Assembly: GCF_001885945.1 (NCBI RefSeq)
Contig: NZ_JXKQ01000004.1
Location: forward strand, 186,001-250,000
DNA from: Enterococcus hermanniensis
GTDB lineage: Bacteria > Bacillota > Bacilli > Lactobacillales > Enterococcaceae
Direction: 5' to 3'
DNA length: 64,000 nucleotides
How positions within the stretch are numbered: the stretch's first letter is position 1; each line of letters starts with the position of its first letter. Both the position numbers and the translations under genes were made by a program. The notes beneath the pieces are model-generated. The model had not been told where the DNA came from. It searched no databases and worked only from the letters and a program-made list of their open reading frames with translations. Below are positions 28,604 through 37,609 of the stretch, one piece after another.

Positions 28604-29788
28604 GTGAGCAAACCGAATAGAGGGGCTAAAATTGATCTATTTTTGAAACTATCGATTGCTGTCATGTTCATTATTGGTTTTCTTATTTTTATGTATCCCT
28701 TTGTAGTGGATGCAATCAATAATGTTATCGATCAACACCGACTTGCAGAAGTCCAAATAAAGAACGAAAAACGTTCTGAAGCAGATAAAAAAAAGCGTTT
28801 GAAACAATTGGAGACTGAGAACAAACAGCTACATACAATCATCCCTGGAGTAGGTAGTTTAGCCGACCCGTTTCAGACATCTTTAAAAAAAATGGAAAGT
28901 CCTAAAAAGGAATATTTTGAACAACATATGATTGGCGCCATCTTTATTCCCAAAATCAAGGTTAGTCTGCCGATCTATGACCAGACGAATGATTTTTTGC
29001 TTGATGAGGGTGCAACAGTACTGCAAGGGACTTCTTATCCAGTAGGGGGAAAGAATACCCATTCCGTAATCACGGGACATACCGGTTTGGCGGAAAAAAA
29101 ATTGTTTACGGACCTTAATAAATTAAAAAAGCAAGAGCAATTTTACCTCCATGTGGAAGAGAAAAAAATGGCCTATCAAATTGATCGAATCCGGATAGTG
29201 AAGCCAGAAGATTTCAATGCTTTGAAAATAGAAGATGGACGTGATTTAGTCACGCTGCTAACATGTACCCCTTATGGAATAAATAGTCATCGATTATTGG
29301 TTACCGGTCACCGCGTTAAGTATCCCGTTCAAGCAGCTAAAAAAATAAGAGTAACCGAGAATTATCATCGCAGTAGGATCATTTATTTGATTGCCGGATG
29401 TATTTTTTTTATCCTTATTTTCCTTTACTTTATTTGGCGAAAAATAGTTCTTTACCAATCTCAAAAACGAACGTATGATTTTATTTTTTATCTTTATCAA
29501 AATGGAAAACCGATGCCCGGTGTACGAGCATGGGTGAGTTGTAAGGGCCAAGACATTTGCAGGGCAGACAAGCTTATATATACGACTAGTGATGAGTCGG
29601 GAGTAATTAAATTTTCTCATATTCCTGGCGGGATCTACTGCGTCGAGACTGAAAATGGCTTACGAATCAAAGGGAAAATTTGGCGAGTAAAAGATTCGGT
29701 CTTTACCATTGTCGGACATCCCAGTCGAAGGCACAAACAGATCAAACAGTCGATGAAGTATGACATTATAGAAAGTAAAGGAACATAG
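28604..29788 (+). CDS. Class C-like sortase with C-terminal beta-sandwich-like domain (first of tandem pair)
   Basis: A 394-residue membrane-anchored transpeptidase of the pilus (class C) sortase type. Seen in order: N-terminal helix ~15-35, a charged stalk, the lid motif DPF (88-90) typical of class C, catalytic H159 (TGHTGL), C221 (TLLTCTPYG) and R230, a second helix ~259-278, then ~115 further residues. Class C sortases normally end soon after the second helix. The extra part (NGKPMPGVRAW ... IPGGIYCVET) resembles a Cna-B / transthyretin-like fold. GTG start with GGGGGGAG in front. No pilin or LPXTG gene is nearby. Its stop is two bases from the next sortase gene. Confidence 0.88.
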   Translation: MSKPNRGAKIDLFLKLSIAVMFIIGFLIFMYPFVVDAINNVIDQHRLAEVQIKNEKRSEADKKKRLKQLETENKQLHTIIPGVGSLADPFQTSLKKMESPKKEYFEQHMIGAIFIPKIKVSLPIYDQTNDFLLDEGATVLQGTSYPVGGKNTHSVITGHTGLAEKKLFTDLNKLKKQEQFYLHVEEKKMAYQIDRIRIVKPEDFNALKIEDGRDLVTLLTCTPYGINSHRLLVTGHRVKYPVQAAKKIRVTENYHRSRIIYLIAGCIFFILIFLYFIWRKIVLYQSQKRTYDFIFYLYQNGKPMPGVRAWVSCKGQDICRADKLIYTTSDESGVIKFSHIPGGIYCVETENGLRIKGKIWRVKDSVFTIVGHPSRRHKQIKQSMKYDIIESKGT

Positions 29789-29789
29789 C

Positions 29790-30962
29790 ATGAAAAGTAG
29801 CTCGTATAACCCCAGAAAACAGTTGGTCAATAAGATTCTTATGATCGTGGTTTTTCTGGTCGGAGTATTAGTAATGACCTATCCTTTTTATATCAACGCG
29901 ATCAATGATTGGATTGATCAAAAGCGAATGGAAGAAGTTCAAAAACAAAATGAGAAACGCACGAGCGAACAACTTCAGCAAGCGAAAGAACGAATGGAAG
30001 TACATAATAAAAAAATGCAAATCAATGGGTTGGTACCGCGAGCACCCTCGTTCACTCATAGTGAGGAACAAAAAATCATCACAGATAAATACCTTCATTC
30101 ACATCTGATTGGAGCAATCAGTATCCCATCAATCGAGATCACCTTGCCACTCTTTGATACAACGAATGAAAAATTATTACAAGAAGGTGCGACTGTTTTA
30201 CAGGGAACTTCTTATCCGACCGGTGGAATCAATACCCATGCGGTGATTTCTGCACACAGTGGATTGCCAGAAAAAAAATTGTTTACTGATTTGGAGGAAG
30301 TAAAAAAAGAGGCTATTTTCGTAATCAGTTTGTTTGATGAAAAGTTAGCCTACAAAGTGGACAAAATTGAAATCGTAAAACCTGCGGATACTTCAGTTAT
30401 CAATATTGAAGCTGGACGAGACATCGTGACATTATTGACCTGTACCCCTTATATGATCAACAGTCATCGCTTACTAGTAACTGGCCATCGAGTTCCCTAT
30501 ACTGAAAAAATAGCTAAGACGGTCAAACGGGCAGACGATGCTCGAAATTTGAAACAACTTTTCATACTGCTGGGAATAGTCATCACCATTTCGGTACTGC
30601 TGAGTATGATCTATACCAACTTCCACAAATATTTTTTGAAAAAGCATTCCTTTAATCTAACAGTAAAATGCTTGGATTCTATGGGAAATCCTTTGGCAAA
30701 CGTGCAGTTAGTGATTTATTCTAAAAATGGAAAATTGCCGATCCAACAAGCAGGCTTGCCTATGGATGCTAGGACAGACACTAACGGTTTTGCTCATTTT
30801 GAAAAAATAGCAGGCGGCGTCTACTATTTAAAAGTCAATGAAGTCTTTGGCTTCAAATTTGGTACCAAAAAATTACGCGCTCAGAAAGTTGGACTATATT
30901 TAACTAAGAAACAAAAAGAGTATATTTTTACCGAGGAGAATACGGTCATTGTCAAGTGTTGA
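29790..30962 (+). CDS. Class C-like sortase with C-terminal beta-sandwich-like domain (second of tandem pair)
   Basis: A 390-residue paralogue of the preceding sortase and clearly a tandem duplicate, with the same order of helix, stalk, catalytic core, helix and extra domain. Catalytic residues are H156 (SAHSGL), C218 (TLLTCTPYM) and R227. The DPF lid motif is missing (RAPSF stands at that place), so its active site may be unlidded. The second helix is ~256-276, followed by a Cna-B-like segment (GNPLANVQLVIY ... DTNGFAHFEKI). It starts one base after the upstream stop codon and ends at a bidirectional terminator. Confidence 0.88.
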   Translation: MKSSSYNPRKQLVNKILMIVVFLVGVLVMTYPFYINAINDWIDQKRMEEVQKQNEKRTSEQLQQAKERMEVHNKKMQINGLVPRAPSFTHSEEQKIITDKYLHSHLIGAISIPSIEITLPLFDTTNEKLLQEGATVLQGTSYPTGGINTHAVISAHSGLPEKKLFTDLEEVKKEAIFVISLFDEKLAYKVDKIEIVKPADTSVINIEAGRDIVTLLTCTPYMINSHRLLVTGHRVPYTEKIAKTVKRADDARNLKQLFILLGIVITISVLLSMIYTNFHKYFLKKHSFNLTVKCLDSMGNPLANVQLVIYSKNGKLPIQQAGLPMDARTDTNGFAHFEKIAGGVYYLKVNEVFGFKFGTKKLRAQKVGLYLTKKQKEYIFTEENTVIVKC

Positions 30963-30980
30963 TTTTTGGAGAGTAAAAAA

Positions 30981-31037
30981 ATAACCAAGTGGAACTGTTC
31001 ATCCCTAAGATGAGCAGCTTCACTTGGTTTATTTATA
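30981..31037. terminator. Bidirectional terminator between sortase pair and spxH
   Basis: A composite stem AACCAAGTG / CACTTGGTT with an inner stem CTGTTCATC / GATGAGCAG, and AT-runs on both sides. Confidence 0.82.
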
Positions 31038-31058
31038 TTTGAAAAAGTGTTTGAATGA

Positions 31059-31706
31059 TTAAATCAAAGAAAGATGACAATCAGTGGCTAGATGATCAAA
31101 CGGGATGTTTTTATTTTGTAAATTCAAAAAAGTAGTCAAAGATTCTTTGGTATTATAGGTGTCTAAAATATGATGGATCATTTCACAGCCTTCGATACGA
31201 ATGCCCGCGTCACAATCGTCGTTATAATTGTAGATGACAGCAGAAGGGTGTGAGGTGATCTGCATCTCATTGGCGATCTGCTGATCAGCTAAAAAGGCTT
31301 CTTTGACAAAGGCTGAATGCCGATCTTCTAAAAACATCTCGACATCACCGCCGATTTTAGTAAATAGTTGAAGCGCAAGCTTCTTTGAATACTTCTGTTT
31401 TTGTTGTCCGACTGCTTCTTGAAGCTCTACGAGAAAATCCCGTCCTCGTTTTTTTCCTTGAAGTTGGGCTGCTTTTACATCTAAAGCGGCTGAATGAATC
31501 TCTTGAGACAAGTCATTGCGTAATTTTATATCTTTTTCTGAAGCGCCGATGCGATTCATGAATTCTGAAATAGTATTGAGATTCATGATAGGGATCAAAC
31601 GTAATTGGATTTTAAGATCGTACGCTTTGATCAATTCAATCATTCTTCGTTCAATCGATAGGCAACGTTTGCCAATAGGATTAACAAATAAATAAATCTC
31701 AATCAC
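31059..31706 (-). CDS. spxH: SpxH/YjbH-type ClpXP adaptor (DsbA-like fold)
   Basis: A 215-residue protein of the YjbH/SpxH family, the adaptor that presents Spx to ClpXP. The DsbA-like N-terminus is IYLFVNPIGKRCLSIERRM; only one Cys of the thioredoxin-type pair is present. The N-terminus, middle helices and the later SHPSAVIYNYND segment fit the family. GTG 31706 is the start, with GGAGG seven bases before it, and it overlaps the stop of the CYTH gene by four bases. Its likely substrate Spx is encoded 6.4 kb away. Confidence 0.85.
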   Translation of the reverse strand: MIEIYLFVNPIGKRCLSIERRMIELIKAYDLKIQLRLIPIMNLNTISEFMNRIGASEKDIKLRNDLSQEIHSAALDVKAAQLQGKKRGRDFLVELQEAVGQQKQKYSKKLALQLFTKIGGDVEMFLEDRHSAFVKEAFLADQQIANEMQITSHPSAVIYNYNDDCDAGIRIEGCEMIHHILDTYNTKESLTTFLNLQNKNIPFDHLATDCHLSLI

Positions 31707-32311
31707 TGATTTTCCTCCATATCTGTGTGTAATTTTTGCTGAGCGTGGACTGCGCGAGCAATTTTGTTTTGGGTCTTGCGAAAAGGTAAGCCAAATCGTT
31801 GTAAAAATTGCTTGAAATCTTCTTCGCTAAAAGTAGCGTTAGGAACTTCTAGTTCTAATTCAAAGTCATGCTGCTGACTATACCAACTTTCATCTAAAGC
31901 TAATTTTCCTTCAGGAATCGAAAGCTCAGCGCGTTTAGTCGTTAGTTGTCCAATTAGTTGTAAATTCTCGATGGAAATATGTAAGGCCCTTAAATAGGCT
32001 AAAACTTCTTTGGCTTCAGGAACAAATTGTGCAGATTGAACATTCGCATTCACTTCTTCAAGCGATAACGCATCAGTTACTTCTAACAGACCTACGCTTT
32101 GAGGGACTTTTAAGGTTGCTTCCGCACTGTTTTCAAAACGACGGATCCTTAACCCCATCCCTTGAGCTTTCAATAGAAAATCAGGTGTATCAAAATAGAT
32201 ATTTGTTTGTTGGACAAATTGATTTTCAGCGATTTGGTACGAGTGCAAAAGCCGATTATATTCACTTGCTGTCAACATACTTTTATATTCAATTTCAAGA
32301 GATTTACTCAA
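31703..32311 (-). CDS. CYTH domain protein (triphosphatase-like)
   Basis: A 202-residue CYTH-superfamily protein, a tunnel-fold family acting on triphosphorylated substrates (thiamine triphosphate, inorganic triphosphate) with a metal ion. The defining ExExK motif is LEIEYKSML, and the acidic and basic strands follow (GLRIRRFENSAEATLKVP, ALDESWY, FELELEVP). TTG start behind GGGAG at some distance. It forms a two-gene unit with spxH and is divergent from relQ, an arrangement common in Firmicutes. The physiological substrate is unknown. Confidence 0.88.
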   Translation of the reverse strand: MSKSLEIEYKSMLTASEYNRLLHSYQIAENQFVQQTNIYFDTPDFLLKAQGMGLRIRRFENSAEATLKVPQSVGLLEVTDALSLEEVNANVQSAQFVPEAKEVLAYLRALHISIENLQLIGQLTTKRAELSIPEGKLALDESWYSQQHDFELELEVPNATFSEEDFKQFLQRFGLPFRKTQNKIARAVHAQQKLHTDMEENQ

Positions 32312-32514
32312 ATTCGTATACTCCCATTTCTGACCTATTATTTATCTACTTTATCCTCACATATAACAAAGGATTTAGTCAAATATTTAGAAAGAAAATT
32401 CTAAAAATGTTACCGGATTGTAACATTTGTTAAATACTGAAAATATGATAATTTTTTCTGTCGATACTTTGTGATAAGATAGGGAAGAATGGAAAAAGAA
32501 GCGAGGGATTTACG

Positions 32515-33180
32515 ATGGAGAGAGACTGGGATTCATTTCTTGCTCCCTATGAATTAGCGGTAGCTGAGTTGAAAATAAAATTACGAGGATTACGCAAACA
32601 ATACCGAACGGGCGGCGATCATATCCCAATCGAGTTTGTTACTGGGCGTGTCAAGCCAGTTGAAAGTATCATAAATAAAGCTGAATTGCGTGGGATAGCA
32701 TTGGATCGTTTAGAAGAAGAGATGTCTGATATGGCTGGCGTTCGGATCATGTGCCAATTTGTGGAAGATATCCCATTGATGGTCGATATTTTACGCCGAC
32801 GCAACGATATGAAGATCATTCAAGAGCGGGATTATATTACCAATCGTAAAGTTAGTGGATACCGATCATACCATTTAGTCATCGAATATCCGGTACAAAT
32901 GCTTGAAGGTGAGAAAAAACTTTTGGCTGAAATCCAAATCCGGACATTGTCAATGAATTTTTGGGCAACGATTGAACATTCAATGAATTATAAATATGAA
33001 GGACAAATACCAGAAGATATTCAAAAAAGACTTTTTCGGGCAGCCGAAGCAGCTTATCAGCTAGATGAAGAAATGTCTAGTATTCGAGGCGAGATTAAAG
33101 AAGCACAACATGTATTCAATCGTAAGAAGCAAAAAAAGGAAGTGAACCGCAATGGGATTAAGGATCGGAATCATCCATAA
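32515..33180 (+). CDS. relQ: Small alarmone synthetase RelQ
   Basis: A single-domain (p)ppGpp synthetase of 221 residues, transferring pyrophosphate from ATP to GDP/GTP in the stringent response. No hydrolase domain is present. Synthetase blocks visible are DMAGVRIMCQFVEDIP, KVSGYRSYHLVIEYP and EIQIRTLSMNFWATIEHSMNYK. GAGGG precedes the ATG. It is the first gene of relQ-nadK-rluD-mgtE, the arrangement known in E. faecalis, and overlaps nadK by 29 bases. Confidence 0.96.
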   Translation: MERDWDSFLAPYELAVAELKIKLRGLRKQYRTGGDHIPIEFVTGRVKPVESIINKAELRGIALDRLEEEMSDMAGVRIMCQFVEDIPLMVDILRRRNDMKIIQERDYITNRKVSGYRSYHLVIEYPVQMLEGEKKLLAEIQIRTLSMNFWATIEHSMNYKYEGQIPEDIQKRLFRAAEAAYQLDEEMSSIRGEIKEAQHVFNRKKQKKEVNRNGIKDRNHP

Positions 33181-33955
33181 TCAAGAAGAAAAATCAATTC
33201 GGATCTTACAGCGATTGCGGGGGCTATTAGCGGACAAAGAAGGCTTAGAACTGGTCAAACAAGATCCAGAATTGGTCATCACGATTGGTGGGGATGGTAC
33301 ATTATTATCTGCTTTTCATCGCTACAGTCACCGTTTAGACCAAGTCCGATTTTTAGGAGTGCATACCGGACATTTAGGTTTTTATACCGATTGGCGTGAT
33401 TATGAGCTGCCTGAGTTGGTAAAAAGCTTATGTGATGAACCAAGTAAAAGTGTTAGTTACCCATTACTTGATGTCGTTGTTTCTTATAGAGATGGCAAGC
33501 ACAAACATTTTCTTGCATTGAATGAATCAACGATCCGTAAGGGCAGCCGAACAATGGTAGCAGATGTATACATTAAAGAAGAATTATTTGAACGATTTCG
33601 CGGAGATGGTTTAGCGATTTCAACCCCAACAGGATCAACTGCGTATAATAAAAGTGTCGGAGGAGCGGTCGTTCATCCAAGTATTAATGCGATGCAACTA
33701 GCGGAGATTGCTTCATTAAATAATCGAGTATTTCGGACACTAGGATCACCTAGTATCATTGGTTCACATGAATGGGTGGATGTTCGTTTATCTGGAGAAG
33801 GGCAACACTTGATCACGATCGATCAGCTTGATATCGTGAGTCAAGAAGTAAGTTCGATCAAATATAAAATCGCTGAGGAACGGATTCATTTTGCTTCATA
33901 TCGGCATATGCATTTTTGGCATCGTGTAAAAGATGCCTTTATTCGAGAGGATTAA
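33152..33955 (+). CDS. nadK: NAD kinase
   Basis: Phosphorylates NAD to NADP. The 267 residues include the GGDG motif in ITIGGDGTLLSAFH (~45-50), the conserved NESTIRKGSRTM segment and the glycine-rich DGLAISTPTGSTAYNKS. AAGGAAGTG precedes ATG 33152, which lies inside the 3' end of relQ, so translation of the two is probably coupled. Confidence 0.96.
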   Translation: MGLRIGIIHNQEEKSIRILQRLRGLLADKEGLELVKQDPELVITIGGDGTLLSAFHRYSHRLDQVRFLGVHTGHLGFYTDWRDYELPELVKSLCDEPSKSVSYPLLDVVVSYRDGKHKHFLALNESTIRKGSRTMVADVYIKEELFERFRGDGLAISTPTGSTAYNKSVGGAVVHPSINAMQLAEIASLNNRVFRTLGSPSIIGSHEWVDVRLSGEGQHLITIDQLDIVSQEVSSIKYKIAEERIHFASYRHMHFWHRVKDAFIRED

Positions 33956-33959
33956 ACAC

Positions 33960-34853
33960 GTGGAATTTAACTGGACGTATCAAGATGAAACAAGTGCGCT
34001 TGTTCGTAGTTTTTTAAAAAGGCAAGGAATCTCAAAAAAGTTGCTTGCGAAAATCAAATTTCAAGGCGGTCAAATTTTAGTGAATGGGACAGAACAAAAC
34101 GTCTTGTTTTCTTTAAATGCCCATGATATTGTAACTGTTGTGATTCCTGATGAAGCGCCGCATGAGACTTTATTGGCAGATGCAATTCCTTTAGATATCG
34201 TATTTGAAGATGAACATATTTTACTTGTCAATAAACCGGCAGGAATTGCTTCGATTCCAGCGCAATACCATCCGCGCGGAACGATGGCTAATCGAGTCAA
34301 AGCGTATTATGTCGAGCAAGGGTATCCTAATCAAGTCGTTCATGTGGTCACCCGATTAGATCGGGATACATCGGGCTTGATGTTATTTGCTAAACATGGC
34401 TTTGCACATTCAAAATTGGATCAAGGGTTACAACAAAAACAATTTATCAAAAAATATCAAGCACTGGTCTCTGGTGCAATTGAAACATTAAAAGAGCATG
34501 CCCAGATCGATTTACCAATTGGACGCGATTTGTCATCATTGATAAAACGACAAGTGATCGAAACCGGACAAAAAGCTCAAACAGAATATTGGCTAAAAAA
34601 AAGTAAGGCTCCTTTAGCCTTAGTTGATATCCAACTACATACGGGACGAACACATCAAATCCGTGTTCATTTTTCAGCAATCGACTGCCCATTATTAGGT
34701 GATGAATTGTATGGCGGAGCGATGGATCTAGGGATTCAGCGTCAGGCATTGCATTGTTATTCGCTGTCTTTTTACCATCCTTTTAGTGGTGAACGACTAT
34801 TTTTTGAGCTGCCCTTAGCTTCGGATATGGCTCAAGTAGCGCAATTAATTTAA
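33960..34853 (+). CDS. RluA/RluD-family pseudouridine synthase
   Basis: Isomerises uridine to pseudouridine in RNA, probably 23S rRNA. It has an N-terminal S4-like RNA-binding segment (LLAKIKFQGGQILVNG), then the catalytic domain with the RLDRDTSGL motif (catalytic Asp) and GRTHQIRVHFSAI. GTG 33960 is chosen because AGAGG lies upstream and it starts just after the nadK stop; an ATG at 33933 lies inside nadK without a good ribosome binding site. 297 residues from GTG. Substrate site not determinable. Confidence 0.92.
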   Translation: MEFNWTYQDETSALVRSFLKRQGISKKLLAKIKFQGGQILVNGTEQNVLFSLNAHDIVTVVIPDEAPHETLLADAIPLDIVFEDEHILLVNKPAGIASIPAQYHPRGTMANRVKAYYVEQGYPNQVVHVVTRLDRDTSGLMLFAKHGFAHSKLDQGLQQKQFIKKYQALVSGAIETLKEHAQIDLPIGRDLSSLIKRQVIETGQKAQTEYWLKKSKAPLALVDIQLHTGRTHQIRVHFSAIDCPLLGDELYGGAMDLGIQRQALHCYSLSFYHPFSGERLFFELPLASDMAQVAQLI

Positions 34854-34894
34854 ATAAAAAAGTAAGAACTAATATTACGAGTGAGGTGAGATTG

Positions 34895-36265
34895 ATGGAT
34901 GAGAACCAAGAAGAACTAGAAATACATTTCCAACAATTACGAGAAAAGTTGGATCAAAACGATCTGCAGGGATTTCGAGATGATTTTCTGGAGATGCATT
35001 TTTATGATCAAGGTCAATTTTATCAATCTTTAGATCAAGAAGAACGCCAGCTTGTTTATTCCTATTTATCTCCGAAAGAATTGGCCGATATGTTTGACGT
35101 GATCGAAGAAGACGATGAAAATATGGATGAATACCTAAATGAGATGCGTCCGCAATACGCAGCTGATATGTTATCGGAAATGTATACCGATAATGCCGTC
35201 GATTTGTTGAATGAGATCGATAAGAAAGCTGTAGCTAAATTTTTAAGTTTAATGGATTCAGAACACGCTAATGAAGTCCGCGACTTGCTTCATTATGAAG
35301 ATGACACTGCCGGATCATTGATGACAACCGAATTTGTTTCGATTGTTGCAAATCAGACGGTTCGTTCTGCAATGTATGTGTTAAAAAGAGAAGCTCAAAT
35401 CGCCGAAACCATTTATTATACTTACGTAGTCAATGATGACAATCAACTTGTGGGTGTTATTTCTTTGAGGGATTTAATCATCAATGATGATGATACGATG
35501 GTTTCTGATGTGATGAGCGAGCGAGTGATTGCAGTCCATGTTGGAGACGATCAAGAAGATGTAGCACAGACGTTTCGTGATTATGATTTCTTAGCGTTAC
35601 CGATCACTGATTATGAGGATCATTTATTAGGAATCGTAACCGTTGATGATATCATCGATGTCATCGACGACGAAGCAGCCAGTGATTACTCTGGGCTAGC
35701 CGGAGTCAACGTCGAAGAAGTCGATGAAAATCCTGTCAAAGCGGCTTCAAGACGGTTGCCGTGGTTAGTGACATTATTATTTTTAGGGATGACAACAGCT
35801 ACATTGATTAATCACTACGAAGAACTAGTGAGTAAGGCGAGTATTTTAGCAGTCTTTATCTCGTTGATCACAGGGACAGCGGGAAATGCGGGAACCCAGT
35901 CATTAGCCGTGGCTGTGCGCCGTTTAGCAATTTCTGATGATAGCGATAAGAATTTTAAAAAATTGATTATTGGTGAAGTGCTAACCGGTTTAGTAACTGG
36001 CTTTGTAACAGGAATAACGATTTTTATTATCGTAGGGATTTGGAAACATAATTTCATATTAGGTTTCGTGATTGGAACTGCGATGATGGCAGCAATTACC
36101 GTAGCAACTTTAGCAGGTAGTTTGATTCCGATGGTGATGGAAAGACTAGGTTTTGATCCAGCAGTAGCGAGTGGACCGTTCATTACAACATTAAGTGATT
36201 TAACCAGTGTATTGATTTATTTCAATATTGCTAGTCTTTTTATGGAACGGTTTATTGGTCAATAA
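34895..36265 (+). CDS. mgtE: Magnesium transporter MgtE
   Basis: A Mg2+ channel of 456 residues. An N-terminal acidic helical domain (residues ~1-130) and a CBS pair (~135-255, including VSDVMSERVIAVH and HLLGIVTVDDIIDVID) sense cytosolic Mg2+. A plug helix and about five membrane helices follow, with the pore region GTAGNAGTQSLAVAVR. ATG 34895 has GTGAGGTGAG in front. Fourth gene of the relQ operon. No M-box leader is seen. Confidence 0.95.
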   Translation: MDENQEELEIHFQQLREKLDQNDLQGFRDDFLEMHFYDQGQFYQSLDQEERQLVYSYLSPKELADMFDVIEEDDENMDEYLNEMRPQYAADMLSEMYTDNAVDLLNEIDKKAVAKFLSLMDSEHANEVRDLLHYEDDTAGSLMTTEFVSIVANQTVRSAMYVLKREAQIAETIYYTYVVNDDNQLVGVISLRDLIINDDDTMVSDVMSERVIAVHVGDDQEDVAQTFRDYDFLALPITDYEDHLLGIVTVDDIIDVIDDEAASDYSGLAGVNVEEVDENPVKAASRRLPWLVTLLFLGMTTATLINHYEELVSKASILAVFISLITGTAGNAGTQSLAVAVRRLAISDDSDKNFKKLIIGEVLTGLVTGFVTGITIFIIVGIWKHNFILGFVIGTAMMAAITVATLAGSLIPMVMERLGFDPAVASGPFITTLSDLTSVLIYFNIASLFMERFIGQ

Positions 36266-36307
36266 AGTGAAAGTTAAAAGACGTATGCTGAAAGTAGTGA
36301 GAAAAAT

Positions 36308-36760
36308 TTGAAAAAAGCTTATGGCATTATTATTCGCAATGGTCTGATCTTGTTGGTTCGACGACCGGGCCTACCGATTTGGGATTTACCCGGTGGTGAT
36401 TTATTACCCAATGAGAATGAGCGAGAGGGGTTGCGACGGTTAATCAAAGAAGTCCTTTCTTTCGATAGCACTGTCGAAGATTTAGTGGGAATCTACACGA
36501 AAGAGTATCAGGAAGACATTACTTATGTATATAAAGTCGAAGAAGTAGTATCTCAAAGTCAGATGGAATCCCATGAATATACAGCATTCAGTTTTTTTGA
36601 TCTCCATACGTTACCATTAAATCTTTTTCCCGACCGGCAACGTCAGATTAAAGATTATTTAACGGGACGTTACCCTGTTCGTTTACGATTTCGCAAAAAT
36701 CTTTGGTTAGCAAAGGCAGAAAATTTTTTAGTAGAACGAAAAAAAAGGAACCGACGTTAA
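36308..36760 (+). CDS. Nudix-fold protein with degenerate Nudix box
   Basis: A 150-residue protein starting MKKAYGIIIRNGLILLVRRPG, followed by IWDLPGG, the usual lead-in to a Nudix box. The box itself departs from Gx5Ex7REUxEExGU: after PGGDLLPNE comes EGLRRLIKEVLSF, where RE reads RL and EE reads EV. Two of the metal-binding glutamates are lost, so hydrolase activity is doubtful. TTG start with only a weak ribosome binding site (GTGAG). It lies 42 bases after mgtE and may be the last gene of that operon. A basic C-terminus (VERKKRNRR) overlaps the terminator. Confidence 0.72.
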   Translation: MKKAYGIIIRNGLILLVRRPGLPIWDLPGGDLLPNENEREGLRRLIKEVLSFDSTVEDLVGIYTKEYQEDITYVYKVEEVVSQSQMESHEYTAFSFFDLHTLPLNLFPDRQRQIKDYLTGRYPVRLRFRKNLWLAKAENFLVERKKRNRR

Positions 36761-36779
36761 CTGTCAGTTCCTTTTTTTG
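36738..36779. terminator. Terminator between the Nudix gene and cutC
   Basis: AAAAAGGAACCGAC / GTCAGTTCCTTTTT with A- and T-runs on both sides. Confidence 0.85.
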
Positions 36780-36780
36780 T

Positions 36781-37416
36781 TTAAAAAGTGACGATCTTCG
36801 TGCCATGAACTTCATTGATTCCTAATTCAGTAGCGATTTTTTCAGCATTTTCAGCATTGATCCCACCACCAGGTAATATGATGATGCGACCAGCTGCATA
36901 ATCGACTAATTCTTTCAGATGTGGCAGGTTTTCCTCGATCGGTGTATTTAAGGGACCTCCGTGAGTTAAGATACGATCGATGCCCAACTTTACAAACCAA
37001 TCGATCGTTTTGAATTGTTCCGCTTTCGAAAGTTCATCAAAAGCCATATGGAAAGTCGTCATTAACCCCTCACTGTTGCCAATCAACATTTCTAAGGCTT
37101 CTTCATCGACTTCATGATCTTCCGTAAGACAGCCAAAAACGACCCCATCTGTTCCGGCATTTTTTGCATGGATCAAATCATTTTCCATAATTTTTAATTC
37201 GATATCATTGTATACGAAGTTTCCACCTCTTGGTCGGATCATCGTCATGATCGGAACATGTTTTTCTCCAGCATAAGCCAAGACCTCTTCGATTACACCC
37301 ATGCTAGGCGTTGTTCCACCGGCGGCTAGGTTATCGCATAGTTCGATGCGATTTGCTCCGGCTTGGATGGCCTTAGGGATATCCGTATAATTTTCAGCAC
37401 AAAATTCTTTGATCAT
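36781..37416 (-). CDS. cutC: CutC family protein
   Basis: A 211-residue TIM-barrel protein of the CutC family, historically linked to copper homeostasis, though its enzymatic role is unresolved. Recognisable blocks are AGANRIELCDNLAAGGTTPS, IMTMIRPRGGNFVY, VFGCLTEDHEVD, TFHMAFDE, RILTHGG and ILPGGGINAEN. AGGAGGAAAC precedes the ATG. Single gene, convergent with the Nudix gene. Confidence 0.95.
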   Translation of the reverse strand: MIKEFCAENYTDIPKAIQAGANRIELCDNLAAGGTTPSMGVIEEVLAYAGEKHVPIMTMIRPRGGNFVYNDIELKIMENDLIHAKNAGTDGVVFGCLTEDHEVDEEALEMLIGNSEGLMTTFHMAFDELSKAEQFKTIDWFVKLGIDRILTHGGPLNTPIEENLPHLKELVDYAAGRIIILPGGGINAENAEKIATELGINEVHGTKIVTF

Positions 37417-37609
37417 TTTTGTTTCCTCCTGAGTTAAAATGTTGATCCTGATACAGACTGTCTTTTGATTCGGTAATTAATGGTAATACAAAAAATAATA
37501 GTCTTTGAATCAAAAAAAGCTGACTGATATCTCCAGTATAGTGTAGCATATCTGGATGATAGTAGGAATAAAAGAACTATGCTATGATAACAAAAAAGGA
37601 AGTGGAAAG

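Noticed and set aside
28604-30962. Pilus assembly locus
   Set aside because: Two sortases are present but no LPXTG or pilin-motif protein is encoded on either side.
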